From contig JAJRQI010000064.1 of NCBI GenBank assembly GCA_024280335.1, positions 54,016 to 118,015 of the forward strand: a DNA stretch of 64,000 nucleotides. Direction: 5' to 3'. The position numbers and the translations under genes are program-made. The notes below the pieces were generated by a model. The model was not told the DNA's origin. It made no database searches and was given only the letters and a program-made list of their open reading frames with translations. Of the stretch, positions 53,047 to 62,673 are shown in pieces. The stretch is from Deltaproteobacteria bacterium (GTDB lineage: Bacteria; Desulfobacterota; Desulfuromonadia; Desulfuromonadales; Geopsychrobacteraceae). Position 1 is the first letter of the stretch. Every line of letters starts with the position of its first letter.

Positions 53047-53924
53047 TAGTGTTGACCCTCTCCTTGATTGTAGTATTTGATGAAGTTTGTCAGCTTCCAT
53101 ACCTTGTCGGTGCCGAGACTGGAGAACGACGGCATACCGCCATCCGGGATGCCGTTGTAAATGATTTCGAACAGATCACTCTCCTCAAAATCAGCACCGA
53201 TCAGCTCCGGCCCTATTTCACCCTCCATGTGTTCACCGTGGCAGGCGGCACAATTGTTTTGATAGAGGCCTTCCCAGGATTCCATCGCGAAGTGATCTAT
53301 CCCAGCGTAGGGATTGACTAATTCACCGATGATTTCGGTTTTCGCTGCTTCTCGCCAGGGGATATCGCTGCCGAGTTTCTGCAGGTAGGCGACCAGCGCG
53401 TCCATTTCATTTTTAGCAGCCAGCTCACTTAATTGCACCTCGCTGTAAGGGAAGCCCAGTACCTCCATCTTGCGGCGGATCATCTCTGGGTCCAGCGGAT
53501 AATCGCGCAGCCACTTGTAGTCAGGCATGTTGGTGCGCGGAACCATCGAGCGTGGTGCATCCATATGTTTGTAGTGCCAGGCATCCGGATACTTACCGCC
53601 CAGACGGGCCAGGTCGGGGCCGGTTCGCTTGGAGCCCCAGAGGAACGGGCGGTCGTAGACGAATTCACCCGACTTTGAATAATCTCCATAGCGCAGGACT
53701 TCGGCAACCAGCGGACGAACTGTCTGGGTATGGCAATTATTGCAGCCTTCGCGGATATAGACATCGCGCCCTTCTTGTTGCAGCGGGGTGTAGGGGGTCA
53801 CCGATTCGATCCGGTCGGCGTCGCTATTGACCCAGAAAAAGGGCATAACCATGGTGACAATGGTGCCGACCAGAATCGCTGCCGTGGCCAGGACCATCAA
53901 TAAAACCGGTTTCTTCTCCCACAT
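53046..53924 (-). CDS. ccoO: CcoO cytochrome c subunit with an extra C-terminal cytochrome c domain
   Basis: 292 residues. N-terminal helix, then the CcoO heme domain (REGCNNCHTQTVRPL, RTGPDLARLGGKYPD, MPDYKWL) to about residue 195, then a second cytochrome c domain (CAACHGEHMEGEIGPEL; Met in DGGMPSFSSLG). Classical CcoO has one heme c and about 200 residues, so this is a fusion with a CcoP-like heme domain. Starts 2 nt after ccoN. Confidence 0.94.
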   Translation of the reverse strand: MWEKKPVLLMVLATAAILVGTIVTMVMPFFWVNSDADRIESVTPYTPLQQEGRDVYIREGCNNCHTQTVRPLVAEVLRYGDYSKSGEFVYDRPFLWGSKRTGPDLARLGGKYPDAWHYKHMDAPRSMVPRTNMPDYKWLRDYPLDPEMIRRKMEVLGFPYSEVQLSELAAKNEMDALVAYLQKLGSDIPWREAAKTEIIGELVNPYAGIDHFAMESWEGLYQNNCAACHGEHMEGEIGPELIGADFEESDLFEIIYNGIPDGGMPSFSSLGTDKVWKLTNFIKYYNQGEGQH

Positions 53925-53926
53925 GA

Positions 53927-55342
53927 TCAGGCCCTCCCTTCAGCTTCGGTCATTGCCGGTGAAGGGGATTTTCCTGTTCGCATCGTCATGTACAGGTTGT
54001 AGATAAAGACCAGCACTCCGAGCAGGTAGATGATGCCGCCGCCGACTCGGGTCCACCAATAGGGGTACATCTCGACCATCGTCTCCATGAAGGTGTAGGT
54101 CAAGCTGCCGTCCGGATTCATGGCGTTCCACATGCCGGCTTGCAGAACACCTGCCACCCACAAGCTGATCGACCAAATCAATTGACCGATCAGAATCAGC
54201 CAGAAGTGCAGGTTGGCCAGCGGGATACTGAACAGCTCTTTTTCGCAGATGCGCGGGATCATGTAATAGATACTGGCAAATCCGATCATCGACACCCAGC
54301 CCATGGTCCCCATGTGGATGTGCGCTGGAACCCAGTCGGTGTAGTGGATAAATGCCGAGAAGGAGCGGATCGCCTGCATCGGTCCCTGCAGCGTTTGCAA
54401 ACCGTAAAAGGTAATCCCCAGGATCAGGAACTTGACCAGGTAGTTTTCACGCATCTGCTGCCACTGACCGTTCATCGACAGGTAGCCGTTGATAACACTT
54501 CCCCAGGAGGGAGCGATCAACATCACCGAGAAGGCCATCGCCAGGGTCTGAATCCAGTCGGGAATCGGGGTCCAGAGCAGGTGGTGAGCACCGGTCCAGA
54601 GATACATGAAGATCAGGGACCAGAAGGAGATGATCGACAGCCGGTGACTGTAGATGGGAACCCCGGTCGCTTTCGGCAGAAAGTAATAGAACATCGCCAG
54701 CGGCGGCGCGGTCAATGCCATCGCCACCGCGTTGTGGCCGAACCACCATTGTACATTGGCATCGTTGGTGCCGGCATAGGCTGAATAGGACTTGAACAGC
54801 GAAACCGGGACGGCCGCCGAATTGACCAGAAACAGGATCGCTACACCGACAATCGCCGCCATCATGTACCAGAGGGAGATATACATCTGCTCCTCTTTGC
54901 GTTTGATGATGGTCATGATGATATTGATGGCAAAGGTAACCCAGAGAATGACGATCATTACGTCGATCGGCCACTCCATTTCATGATATTCCTTGGAGGT
55001 GGTGTAGCCCATCAGCAAAGTGATCGCTGTGGCGATAATGGTGGCGTTGAAAAACCAGAGCTGGAACCTTGCCAGCTTGTCGCTCCAGATGCGGACTTTG
55101 CACAGACGCTGGGTAATATAGTAGAAGGTGGCAAAGATGAAGCCGACCACCCAGCCGTAAATTCCGGCGTTGGTATGAATCGGGCGCAGTCGGCCGAAAG
55201 TGAAGTAGGGGGGGAAGTTCAGGTCCGGATTGACCATCTGTAACGAGACGATGACCCCTACCAGAACTGCCACCAGCCCCCAGAGAGTGCTCCAGATTAC
55301 GAAGCTTTTGACAATAGCCGTATTGTAAGATGGTTTCTCCAT
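53927..55342 (-). CDS. ccoN: cbb3-type cytochrome c oxidase catalytic subunit CcoN
   Basis: 471 residues, twelve membrane helices. Heme and CuB ligands lie in RPIHTNAGIYG, WWFGHNAVAMALTAP, YLWTGAHHLLWTPIPD and VPAHIHMGTMGWVSM. Reduces oxygen at high affinity, consistent with a microaerobic or oxygen-protective role in a largely anaerobic host. An AAAAGGAGG site precedes the ATG. First gene of the minus operon; upstream, TTGACA, 17 nt, TAAAGT (minus strand, near 55446) is a possible promoter. Confidence 0.97.
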   Translation of the reverse strand: MEKPSYNTAIVKSFVIWSTLWGLVAVLVGVIVSLQMVNPDLNFPPYFTFGRLRPIHTNAGIYGWVVGFIFATFYYITQRLCKVRIWSDKLARFQLWFFNATIIATAITLLMGYTTSKEYHEMEWPIDVMIVILWVTFAINIIMTIIKRKEEQMYISLWYMMAAIVGVAILFLVNSAAVPVSLFKSYSAYAGTNDANVQWWFGHNAVAMALTAPPLAMFYYFLPKATGVPIYSHRLSIISFWSLIFMYLWTGAHHLLWTPIPDWIQTLAMAFSVMLIAPSWGSVINGYLSMNGQWQQMRENYLVKFLILGITFYGLQTLQGPMQAIRSFSAFIHYTDWVPAHIHMGTMGWVSMIGFASIYYMIPRICEKELFSIPLANLHFWLILIGQLIWSISLWVAGVLQAGMWNAMNPDGSLTYTFMETMVEMYPYWWTRVGGGIIYLLGVLVFIYNLYMTMRTGKSPSPAMTEAEGRA

Positions 55343-55489
55343 GCTGCCTCCTTTTATACAAATTCAGATCAGTTGCTAAGTCTAAGAGAGAGATTCAATA
55401 TGTCAATTAGGTTTAAAAGCTTACGAAATCGGTAACACTTTAGTGATCGAAAGGATAGCTGTCAACTTAAATGGTATTTTTTTTCATCC

Positions 55490-55519
55490 TTGACAGTTTT
55501 TCAGGCACCCCTCTATTAT
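55490..55519 (+). promoter_or_regulatory. Sigma-70-type promoter of the divergent sensor kinase
   Basis: TTGACA (55490-55495), 18-nt spacer, TATTAT (55514-55519), start expected near 55526, about 23 nt before the kinase ATG. The 206-bp intergenic also holds the promoter of ccoN on the other strand, so a shared regulator could act here. Confidence 0.65.
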
Positions 55520-55548
55520 TCGGATAACTTGAAAAATATCGGGAGATT

Positions 55549-57042
55549 ATGAAACTAACGCTGGGGCGAAAACTATTTCTTTATACAAGTGGCCTATTGG
55601 TTGCGGTACTGCTGATCGCTTTTGCCGCGTTGGAACACAATCAGGAGCGCCAATGGAGCGAGTATCTGCAGGTGCAGCAGATTGCTTTTGCCCGTTTTGC
55701 AACGCCGGAACTACTGAAACATTTTCGTGGCAACTTCAGTCAGGCCAACAGCCCGGCACACCGGGAACAGTTGGCCGGACTGCTCAGCTTCAATCCGGAT
55801 CTGGTCAAGTTCACCATCTACTCTACCAGCGGGCGGATTCTTTTTGATCCCCCGGCAATGTTCAAGGGGCAACCCTTGCCGAACCATCCAGTCGATATCG
55901 AGTGGGCGGCGGCAGCCCTTGATCCCGTGTCAAAAACTCTGCAACTGCCCGACGGCACGCAATTACTGGAGATCGTCGCTCCGGCATTCGGGCCCTCCGG
56001 CGGCAAGGTTCTGAATGTTCGCTACCTGTTCTCCTTTCAGACAGTCGAGCAACGCTTGGTCGAGATGCGCCGTACATTTCAGCTTATTGCTATGGTTGCG
56101 GCTGGTTGTGCTTTGCTTCTGGTTGCCTTGGTAGCACGTAGCTTTACCCGCCCGATTCATCGTCTGACCGCCGGAGTCAAAGCGATAGCTCGCGGAGAAT
56201 TGCAGACCAGTATTTCCAGTCGAGGTCGGGATGAGCTGGCAACCCTGGCGAACGCCTTCAACGAAATGGCTTCCAGCCTTGCGCAGAATCAAGCCGAACT
56301 GAAGAGCAAAAATATTGAACTGCAAAAGGTCAATAATGAGCTGCTGCATATTCATGAGCGTTTGATTCGTACCGAACGTCTGGCTGCTGTCGGTCAGCTC
56401 GCGGCCGGTGTTTCCCATGAAATTGATAATCCGGTCGGGATCATTCTCGGTTATGCGGAACTGTTGCTCGAGGATTGCACTGAGCAGACAAAAGCGGATG
56501 ACCTGCGGGCGATTATCGCCGAGTGCCAACGCTGCCGTAAAATAACCGGCGGGTTGCTGGGGCTGGCGCGGATCGGTGAACAACAGCGGGAACTGATCGA
56601 AATAGAGTTGTTGCTGCGGGAAACGATCAACTCTCTGCTGCCGCAGAAACTGTTTCAGCGTATCACCGTCAACCTGCCGGATACGCCGCCACTGCCGCCC
56701 TTTTATGGGGATGCCGATCGCATTCGGCAGGTGCTGGTGAATCTGCTGCTGAACGCGGCCCAGGCGCTGCAGGGAAAAGGAACGATCTGGTTGCAGCTTG
56801 AACAGCAGGGTGAGATGTTACTGATTGAAATCCATGATGACGGACCGGGAATCGTCCCGGATCAATTTGAACAGATCTTTGAACCGTTCTATTCAACCAA
56901 GGATCATAGCGAAGGAACCGGGCTGGGCCTGTCGATTTGCAGAAAACTGGTGGAGGAGCATGGCGGGGATATTGTGGCCGGAAAATCACCGCATGGCGGT
57001 GCGTTGATGCGGATCCATCTGTCGCTTGCCGAACGCTGCTAA
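55549..57042 (+). CDS. Sensor histidine kinase with HAMP domain, divergent from cbb3 operon
   Basis: 497 residues: TM1 (about 8-25), periplasmic sensor (about 30-175), TM2 (about 178-198), HAMP (about 200-255; ARSFTRPIHRLTAGVKAI), coiled coil, HisKA with VGQLAAGVSHEIDNPVGI (phospho-His in SHEI), HATPase with VLVNLLLNAAQAL, DDGPGI and GTGLGLSICRKLVEEHGG. No response regulator is next to it. Its location suggests, without proof, control of respiratory genes. Confidence 0.93.
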   Translation: MKLTLGRKLFLYTSGLLVAVLLIAFAALEHNQERQWSEYLQVQQIAFARFATPELLKHFRGNFSQANSPAHREQLAGLLSFNPDLVKFTIYSTSGRILFDPPAMFKGQPLPNHPVDIEWAAAALDPVSKTLQLPDGTQLLEIVAPAFGPSGGKVLNVRYLFSFQTVEQRLVEMRRTFQLIAMVAAGCALLLVALVARSFTRPIHRLTAGVKAIARGELQTSISSRGRDELATLANAFNEMASSLAQNQAELKSKNIELQKVNNELLHIHERLIRTERLAAVGQLAAGVSHEIDNPVGIILGYAELLLEDCTEQTKADDLRAIIAECQRCRKITGGLLGLARIGEQQRELIEIELLLRETINSLLPQKLFQRITVNLPDTPPLPPFYGDADRIRQVLVNLLLNAAQALQGKGTIWLQLEQQGEMLLIEIHDDGPGIVPDQFEQIFEPFYSTKDHSEGTGLGLSICRKLVEEHGGDIVAGKSPHGGALMRIHLSLAERC

Positions 57043-57214
57043 GTAATTTTAACCCCTTGTTTTCCGTATAGATCGAAAAAGGTTTTGACAACAAAGGGTG
57101 TGATTTCTAGAATAGGCCGATTGTGTGGGCAAGCTGTTGTCGGGGGCTGCTGACCCCCCAGGCAGGCAGTAAGCCTGACTCTTTAAACTTGTTGCTCAAG
57201 GACAACCGCATTTT

Positions 57215-58183
57215 ATGGATACTGTGATCGCGCTGTTAAAGGATGAAATGGCTGCCGTTGAAGAGCAGATTAAAAAAAATCTGACTTCAAATGTGCAACT
57301 GGTCAGCAAAGTCGGGGAATATATTCTCTCCAGCGGCGGCAAGCGTATTCGGCCGATGCTGTTGTTGCTGACATCCCGCCTCTGTAATTACCGGGGGGAG
57401 AGACACATTGAACTTGCCAGTGTTGTGGAGTTTCTGCACACGGCAACCCTGCTGCACGACGATGTGGTCGACAGTGCTGATCTGCGCCGCGGCAATCGCT
57501 CGGCGAACTCGGTCTGGGGCAACCAGGCCTCGGTTCTGGTCGGCGACTTTCTGTTCGCCAAATCCTTTTCGGTGATGGTCGATAGCGGCAGCTTGAAGAT
57601 CCTCAAACTGTTTTCTGAGACCACGACGCAACTGGCCGAAGGTGAAATACTGCAACTGCTCAATACCTGCGACCTGGAAGTTGATGAGCAACGCTACCTG
57701 CAAGTGGTGCGCGACAAAACCGCAATTCTGATTGCGGCCGCGTGTCAGGTCGGTGGCGTGCTGGTCGATGTTGACGAGCAGCAGGAGCTGGCGCTACGTG
57801 AGTTCGGCTTGGAAATCGGTACTGCTTTTCAGTTGATGGATGATGCCCTTGATTATGTCGCGGACGAAGCAGATTTCGGCAAAGAGCGTGGCCACGATCT
57901 CTACGAAGGAAAAATGACCCTGCCGCTGATTCACGCTTATGCAAATGCCAGTGCCGAAGAACGAGGCGAAGTTGCCCGGATTATCGAAGCCGAAGAGTTG
58001 AGCGCTGAAGATCTTGACTATGTCTGTCGGCTGATCGAGGACAATCAAGGGATCGCCTACACCCGTCAGAAAGCCGTCGAGCGAATTGAATCAGCCAAAA
58101 AGCAGCTGCAGATTTTCCCTGACTGCGAAGCCCGTCAGGCCCTGTTCGATCTGGCTGACTACGTGGTTGCGAGGAATAAATAA
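57215..58183 (+). CDS. ispB: Long-chain polyprenyl diphosphate synthase
   Basis: 322 residues, trans-isoprenyl synthase: first Asp motif LLHDDVVDSADLRRG (DDxxD type), second DDALDYVAD; SSGGKRIRPMLLLL at the N-terminus. The small residue pattern before the first motif (FLHTATLLHDD) marks the long-chain IspB-like group that makes quinone side chains; its product length is inferred. It is separate from the short-chain ispA at 29.8 kb. Upstream gap 57043-57214 shows no gene. Confidence 0.92.
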   Translation: MDTVIALLKDEMAAVEEQIKKNLTSNVQLVSKVGEYILSSGGKRIRPMLLLLTSRLCNYRGERHIELASVVEFLHTATLLHDDVVDSADLRRGNRSANSVWGNQASVLVGDFLFAKSFSVMVDSGSLKILKLFSETTTQLAEGEILQLLNTCDLEVDEQRYLQVVRDKTAILIAAACQVGGVLVDVDEQQELALREFGLEIGTAFQLMDDALDYVADEADFGKERGHDLYEGKMTLPLIHAYANASAEERGEVARIIEAEELSAEDLDYVCRLIEDNQGIAYTRQKAVERIESAKKQLQIFPDCEARQALFDLADYVVARNK

Positions 58184-58216
58184 ACCATCAGGTTGCAGAA
58201 CCCCGCTTCTTTTTTC

Positions 58217-58242
58217 AAGAGCCCGCCATTGCGCGGGCTCTT
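58217..58242 (+). terminator. Intrinsic terminator after ispB
   Basis: AAGAGCCCGC and GCGGGCTCTT, 10-bp stem with a 6-nt loop; a T run precedes and TTGTCG follows, so it may work better on the minus strand, but its place after ispB suggests use there. Confidence 0.7.
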
Positions 58243-58311
58243 GTCGTTTGTGCGCAATTACTTAAAACTTAAAACTTGAGGCTTCTCACTCTAAACACCT
58301 ATACTCTGCCT

Positions 58312-60822
58312 ATGTTTCGCGTGAATCTGCATAAGAAAGTCCTTGGCGCATTTTTGATGCTGGCGGTTATTCCACTGGTTTTTCTGCTGATCAATTCGCA
58401 TCACAGTTTGCGCCTGGTGGAAGATCTGCTGCGGCAGCGGACCACTGAAGCACTCGACAATCAGGCTGCCAAGGCGCTGGCTTTGCGCTCCGAGATGGTT
58501 GCCAATGAAGTCAGTGTTTTCTTGCAGCAGGTTGAAGGGGATCTGCGTGATCTGGCGCTGTTGCCGATCAGTGAAAAATCCTACCTTGATTTCAGCTGGA
58601 GTCATCAGCGCACCCTTTGGTATCGTCGCGGGACCAACGAGGTACCGATCGAAGTGCGCGAAAAGGTCCTGCTCTACAGTGAACTGGCCTATGTCGATCA
58701 TCGCGGTCAGGAGCAGTTACGGATTGTTTCCGGCCGGCCTTCGGCGCAGCTGCGCAACGTTGCTGATCCGCAACAGACGACCTATAAAAACGAAGACTAT
58801 TTTCTGCAGGCGCAGAAACTTTCACCGGGCGAGATCTGGGTTTCCCATCTGAACGGCTGGTATGTCAGTCGTGAAGAACAGTTACAGGGCGCGGAGACGC
58901 CGTTGGCAGCGGTGCAGGGGACGCCCTACCGCGGGGTTATCCGTTTTGTGACACCGATTTATGCCGCTGCAAAATTCCAGGGAATGGTGGTTCTCTCCCT
59001 CGATCATCGCCACCTGATGGAGTTCACCCAGCATATCTCTCCGACCGATGAAAAGTACGTTGTCTTTCCTTCCTACGCCAGCGGTAACTACGCTTTTATG
59101 TTCGACGACCAGGGTTGGACCATCGCGCATCCAAAATACTGGAATATCCGCGGCTACGATCCTGATGGCAGTCTGATTGCGCCATACACCGAAGAGACCA
59201 GCAAAGAAACGATCCGTGCCGGGCGAATTCCCTTTAACCTGTTAAACGCCGAATTTATCCATCCAAACTACCCGCTGGCTGCGGCAGCTGTTCAGCGTGG
59301 CGAGGCGGGGGTTGTCGATACCACTAACATCGGCGGCTCCCGAAAAATCATGGCTTATGCGCCGATCTTTTATGATCAGGGGGCTTACAAATCAAGCGGG
59401 GTTTTCGGCGGCATCACCATCGGCGCCGAGGTTAAATCGTTTCACCAGCCCGCGGTTGCCACCTCGAAGCTGATCCGCCGGGAAATTACCAGCTATCTGA
59501 ATGAATCCTGGCTGGTGATCTCTTTGACCGTCATGTGTGTCATCGTGTTCGCCTACTCGTTGTCGAACAGCATCGTCCGGCCGTTGTTGTCGCTGACGGA
59601 GGGGACCAAGGAGATGATCCGCGGCAACATGTCCGCCCAGGTTACGGTCAGTTCTCATGACGAGGTTGGGGTGTTGGCCGATTCATTCAATACGATGGTG
59701 GAAGAGCTGAACCGTCGGCGGCGACGTTTAATGCAGACCCTGCAAGCGTTGCGGCGCTCGCGCAAAGAAATTATCCGTGAGCGTAACTTCAAGGACACCG
59801 TTTTTGAGAATATTGAAACCGGCATTCTGACCTTTGATAACAACTGTACGGTAACCTCGGTAAACAGCCCGGCCTGTACGATTCTCGATATCGAGCGACC
59901 GGAAGGTGACTGTGACTGGCAGCAGTTACTTGTCGATTGGCCGGAGTTGGGCAAGGTGCTCGGGGGTTGGTTTGCGGCACACGAGATGGACACCACCGAC
60001 CCTTTGCGGATGTATGTTCCGGTTGAACGAGCAGGCAGAAAGCTGACCTATCGGCTGGTCCTGTTCTCGTTGCGCTTTCGCCAGCAGACCGGGTGGTTGT
60101 TGACGATTGAAGACTTGACCGAGCGGGTCAATATGCGCCAGCAGATGGCACGGATGGATCGGCTGGCTTCGCTCGGACGCATGTCGGCCGGGATTGCCCA
60201 TGAAGTCCGTAATCCCCTGACCGGTGTCAGTTTGCTGCTCGATGAGCTGCACGATCGACTGCTCGGGCAAGAAACCGATCAACAGCTGATAAGGCGGGCG
60301 CTGGGAGAGATCGAGCGGCTGGAAGGTCTGGTCAACGAGATGCTGCGTTTCGCTTCGATGCCGGCACCGCAGTTGGCGCAAGGGGCGATTGACGAGGTTC
60401 TGCAGGATTCACTGTTTCTGGTGCGCAAGCAGTGTCAGCGAAGCAGAATTACAATTATTGAGCAGATCAATTCCGACCTGCCGCTGGTTCGACTCGACTC
60501 CGACCGTATGAAACAGGTATTTTTGAATCTGTTCAATAACGCCATCGACGCCATGCCGGATGGTGGTGAGCTGGTCATCGGTGCGGAGCTGATCGAAGGT
60601 TATATCCGTCTGCAGATCAAGGATAGCGGGATCGGGATAAGTGCTGAGCGGATTCCGTTGGTCTTTGAACCTTTTTATACCACGAAAGGGCAGGGAACCG
60701 GTTTGGGGCTGGCAATCAGCTACAATATCATTTCTGATCATGGCGGTGAGATCGATATCGAGAGCAGCCCCGAGGAAGGCACCCTGATCAGCCTGCAACT
60801 GCCACTGAATTCAGAAGTTTGA
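58312..60822 (+). CDS. Sensor histidine kinase with large periplasmic domain, HAMP and PAS
   Basis: 836 residues from the ATG at 58312 (no good ribosome site; TTG at 58276 possible). TM1 about 10-28, periplasmic dCache-like sensor of about 370 residues, TM2 about 412-430, HAMP ([18 protein letters not shown]), PAS (about 500-610), HisKA with [19 protein letters not shown], HATPase with [19 protein letters not shown] and [13 protein letters not shown]. NtrB-like; the cognate regulator probably follows. Confidence 0.92.
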   Translation: MFRVNLHKKVLGAFLMLAVIPLVFLLINSHHSLRLVEDLLRQRTTEALDNQAAKALALRSEMVANEVSVFLQQVEGDLRDLALLPISEKSYLDFSWSHQRTLWYRRGTNEVPIEVREKVLLYSELAYVDHRGQEQLRIVSGRPSAQLRNVADPQQTTYKNEDYFLQAQKLSPGEIWVSHLNGWYVSREEQLQGAETPLAAVQGTPYRGVIRFVTPIYAAAKFQGMVVLSLDHRHLMEFTQHISPTDEKYVVFPSYASGNYAFMFDDQGWTIAHPKYWNIRGYDPDGSLIAPYTEETSKETIRAGRIPFNLLNAEFIHPNYPLAAAAVQRGEAGVVDTTNIGGSRKIMAYAPIFYDQGAYKSSGVFGGITIGAEVKSFHQPAVATSKLIRREITSYLNESWLVISLTVMCVIVFAYSLSNSIVRPLLSLTEGTKEMIRGNMSAQVTVSSHDEVGVLADSFNTMVEELNRRRRRLMQTLQALRRSRKEIIRERNFKDTVFENIETGILTFDNNCTVTSVNSPACTILDIERPEGDCDWQQLLVDWPELGKVLGGWFAAHEMDTTDPLRMYVPVERAGRKLTYRLVLFSLRFRQQTGWLLTIEDLTERVNMRQQMARMDRLASLGRMSAGIAHEVRNPLTGVSLLLDELHDRLLGQETDQQLIRRALGEIERLEGLVNEMLRFASMPAPQLAQGAIDEVLQDSLFLVRKQCQRSRITIIEQINSDLPLVRLDSDRMKQVFLNLFNNAIDAMPDGGELVIGAELIEGYIRLQIKDSGIGISAERIPLVFEPFYTTKGQGTGLGLAISYNIISDHGGEIDIESSPEEGTLISLQLPLNSEV

Positions 60823-60990
60823 GGCCATCAAGTTGATGGGCGAAAATAAGCCAGTTATCCCGTATGTTTCAGTTTTATCGTTGCCCTGAAGAGATGTCAG
60901 CGCGTTGAGTGGTTGAAATTAGCCATATTTCTTGCTGACAGATAAGGTTTCGGCTATAGTCGGCCGAAAAGGGGAGGGTGCGGAGATCCT

Positions 60991-62358
60991 ATGGAAAAGA
61001 TTCTAATCGTCGATGATGAAGCCTTCATTCGCGAAAATCTGGAACGGATACTGGCCGAAGATGGTTATCGGCCCCTATCTACTGAATCGCCGGAAGATGC
61101 GGTGCGGATTGTTGCTGAAGAGGAGATCAGTCTGGTACTGCTTGACCTGAACCTTGGCAGCAGCAGCGGCCTGGATGTCCTGCGGGCGATGAAAGAGGTT
61201 GATCCGGATATTCTGGTGATTATTATCACCGGTTACGGAACCGTCGAAAGTGCCGTTGAAGCTCTAAAAATCGGAGCCTACGATTACATTAAAAAACCGT
61301 TCAAGGCCGACGCCATCCACCTGATTGTTAAGCTGGCGCTGGAAACTCAGCAGCTGCGGCGCAAGGTGAAACGACTGTCCAAGGATGCCTCCGGAATTAA
61401 TATGGTCGGCAACAGCCCGGAACTGTTGCAGATCTTTCGACAGATCCGTGAGGTTGCTAAACATGAAACTGCGACGGTACTGATTACCGGGGAGAGCGGT
61501 ACCGGCAAGGAGCTGGTGGCGCAGGCGATCCACAACCTGTCACCTCGCAAAGAACGTCCTTTTATTGAAATCAATTGTGGCTCGTTGCCGTTCAACCTAC
61601 TGGAGACCGAACTGTTCGGCCACGAACGGGGTGCCTTCACCGATGCCAAGGTGCGGAAAATAGGCTTGTTCGAAGAGTCAGACACCGGTTCGATTTTTCT
61701 CGACGAAATTGGTGAAATGGATATGAATCTGCAGGTGAAGCTGTTGCGGGTTCTCGAGGATCGAAAAATCCGCCGCTTGGGCGGCAACCGCAATATTGAT
61801 ATCAATGTACGGATTATTGCCGCTACCAACGCAGATATAAAAGGTGCGCTGGAGCGTAAAGAGTTTCGTGAAGACCTCTATTATAGGCTTAATGTTTTCC
61901 CGATCCATATCCCACCGCTACGTGATCGGCGTGATGATGTCCCGGTTCTACTTGAATACTTTTTGCAACGGTTCAGCAAAGATTTCAATAAGGCGATGAA
62001 GGGTTTTTCCCGGGATGCACTCGATTTGCTGATGCGCTATCACTGGCCCGGCAATGTACGTGAATTACGCAATATAGTTGAACGTATCTGCATTATGCAC
62101 AATGTTGAGCAGATCAAGGCGGATCAGCTGCCGCGTGAAATCTGGGGCGAAGAGCCGCAAAGCGAAGTGCCGTTCAGTTTTGAAATCCCGCCGGAAGGGA
62201 TCGTGCTCGAGGATGTAGTCGGTCAGGTGGAGAAGGAATTGGTCGGGAAAGCCTATCGGGTCACTGGCGGTAATGTTGCGAAAACTGCGCGGATTCTTAA
62301 TGTGCCGCGCGGAACCTTGCGTTACAAGCTAGAAAAGTATGAGTTGACCAGCGACTGA
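60991..62358 (+). CDS. Sigma-54-dependent NtrC-family response regulator
   Basis: 455 residues: receiver domain with acidic pair DD at 8-9, phospho-Asp52 (LLDLNLG) and Lys in YIKKPF; AAA+ domain with Walker A GESGTGKE, sigma-54 contact loop GAFTDA, Walker B GSIFLDEIGEM, and C-terminal Fis-type HTH (KTARILNVPRGTLRYKL). It activates sigma-54 promoters on phosphorylation, most likely by the kinase encoded 168 nt upstream. Targets unknown. Confidence 0.95.
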   Translation: MEKILIVDDEAFIRENLERILAEDGYRPLSTESPEDAVRIVAEEEISLVLLDLNLGSSSGLDVLRAMKEVDPDILVIIITGYGTVESAVEALKIGAYDYIKKPFKADAIHLIVKLALETQQLRRKVKRLSKDASGINMVGNSPELLQIFRQIREVAKHETATVLITGESGTGKELVAQAIHNLSPRKERPFIEINCGSLPFNLLETELFGHERGAFTDAKVRKIGLFEESDTGSIFLDEIGEMDMNLQVKLLRVLEDRKIRRLGGNRNIDINVRIIAATNADIKGALERKEFREDLYYRLNVFPIHIPPLRDRRDDVPVLLEYFLQRFSKDFNKAMKGFSRDALDLLMRYHWPGNVRELRNIVERICIMHNVEQIKADQLPREIWGEEPQSEVPFSFEIPPEGIVLEDVVGQVEKELVGKAYRVTGGNVAKTARILNVPRGTLRYKLEKYELTSD

Positions 62359-62388
62359 TAGGGAACATATAGCTTCTGCGAAATCCTG

Positions 62389-62432
62389 AATCGTCCAGAT
62401 GGGCTAATTTTAGCCGGTTTGGACGATTTTTT
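62389..62432 (+). terminator. Intrinsic terminator after the NtrC-type regulator
   Basis: AATCGTCCA (62389-62397) pairs with TGGACGATT (62420-62428), inner GGCTAA/TTAGCC, then a T run. The region 62433-62622 shows no gene. Confidence 0.85.
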
Positions 62433-62622
62433 AATTTTTTCACCGCTCTTCGCCGAATCAGCGCGCCGATTTTCGATCTGATGGAGTTGTTAACTGTCTA
62501 AACCGGCCAGTAACTGCAAAACTTACTAGTTTTGAAAGTAGTCTGACCTATCCGAATTCCGTTTTCAAAAATGTAATCCTGATTTTGGAAATGTCGATAT
62601 GTTCGATTTCCCTTAGTAAACG

Positions 62623-62662
62623 AATCAGAGGGTGCTGGCTGAAACGTCAGCACCCTCTGATT
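62623..62662 (-). terminator. Likely terminator of the dockerin protein gene
   Basis: Perfect 15-bp inverted repeat (62623-62637 with 62648-62662) 11 nt past the stop of the minus-strand gene. Only short T runs follow on the minus strand, so strength is uncertain. Confidence 0.7.
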
Positions 62663-62673
62663 CAGGAATAAAT

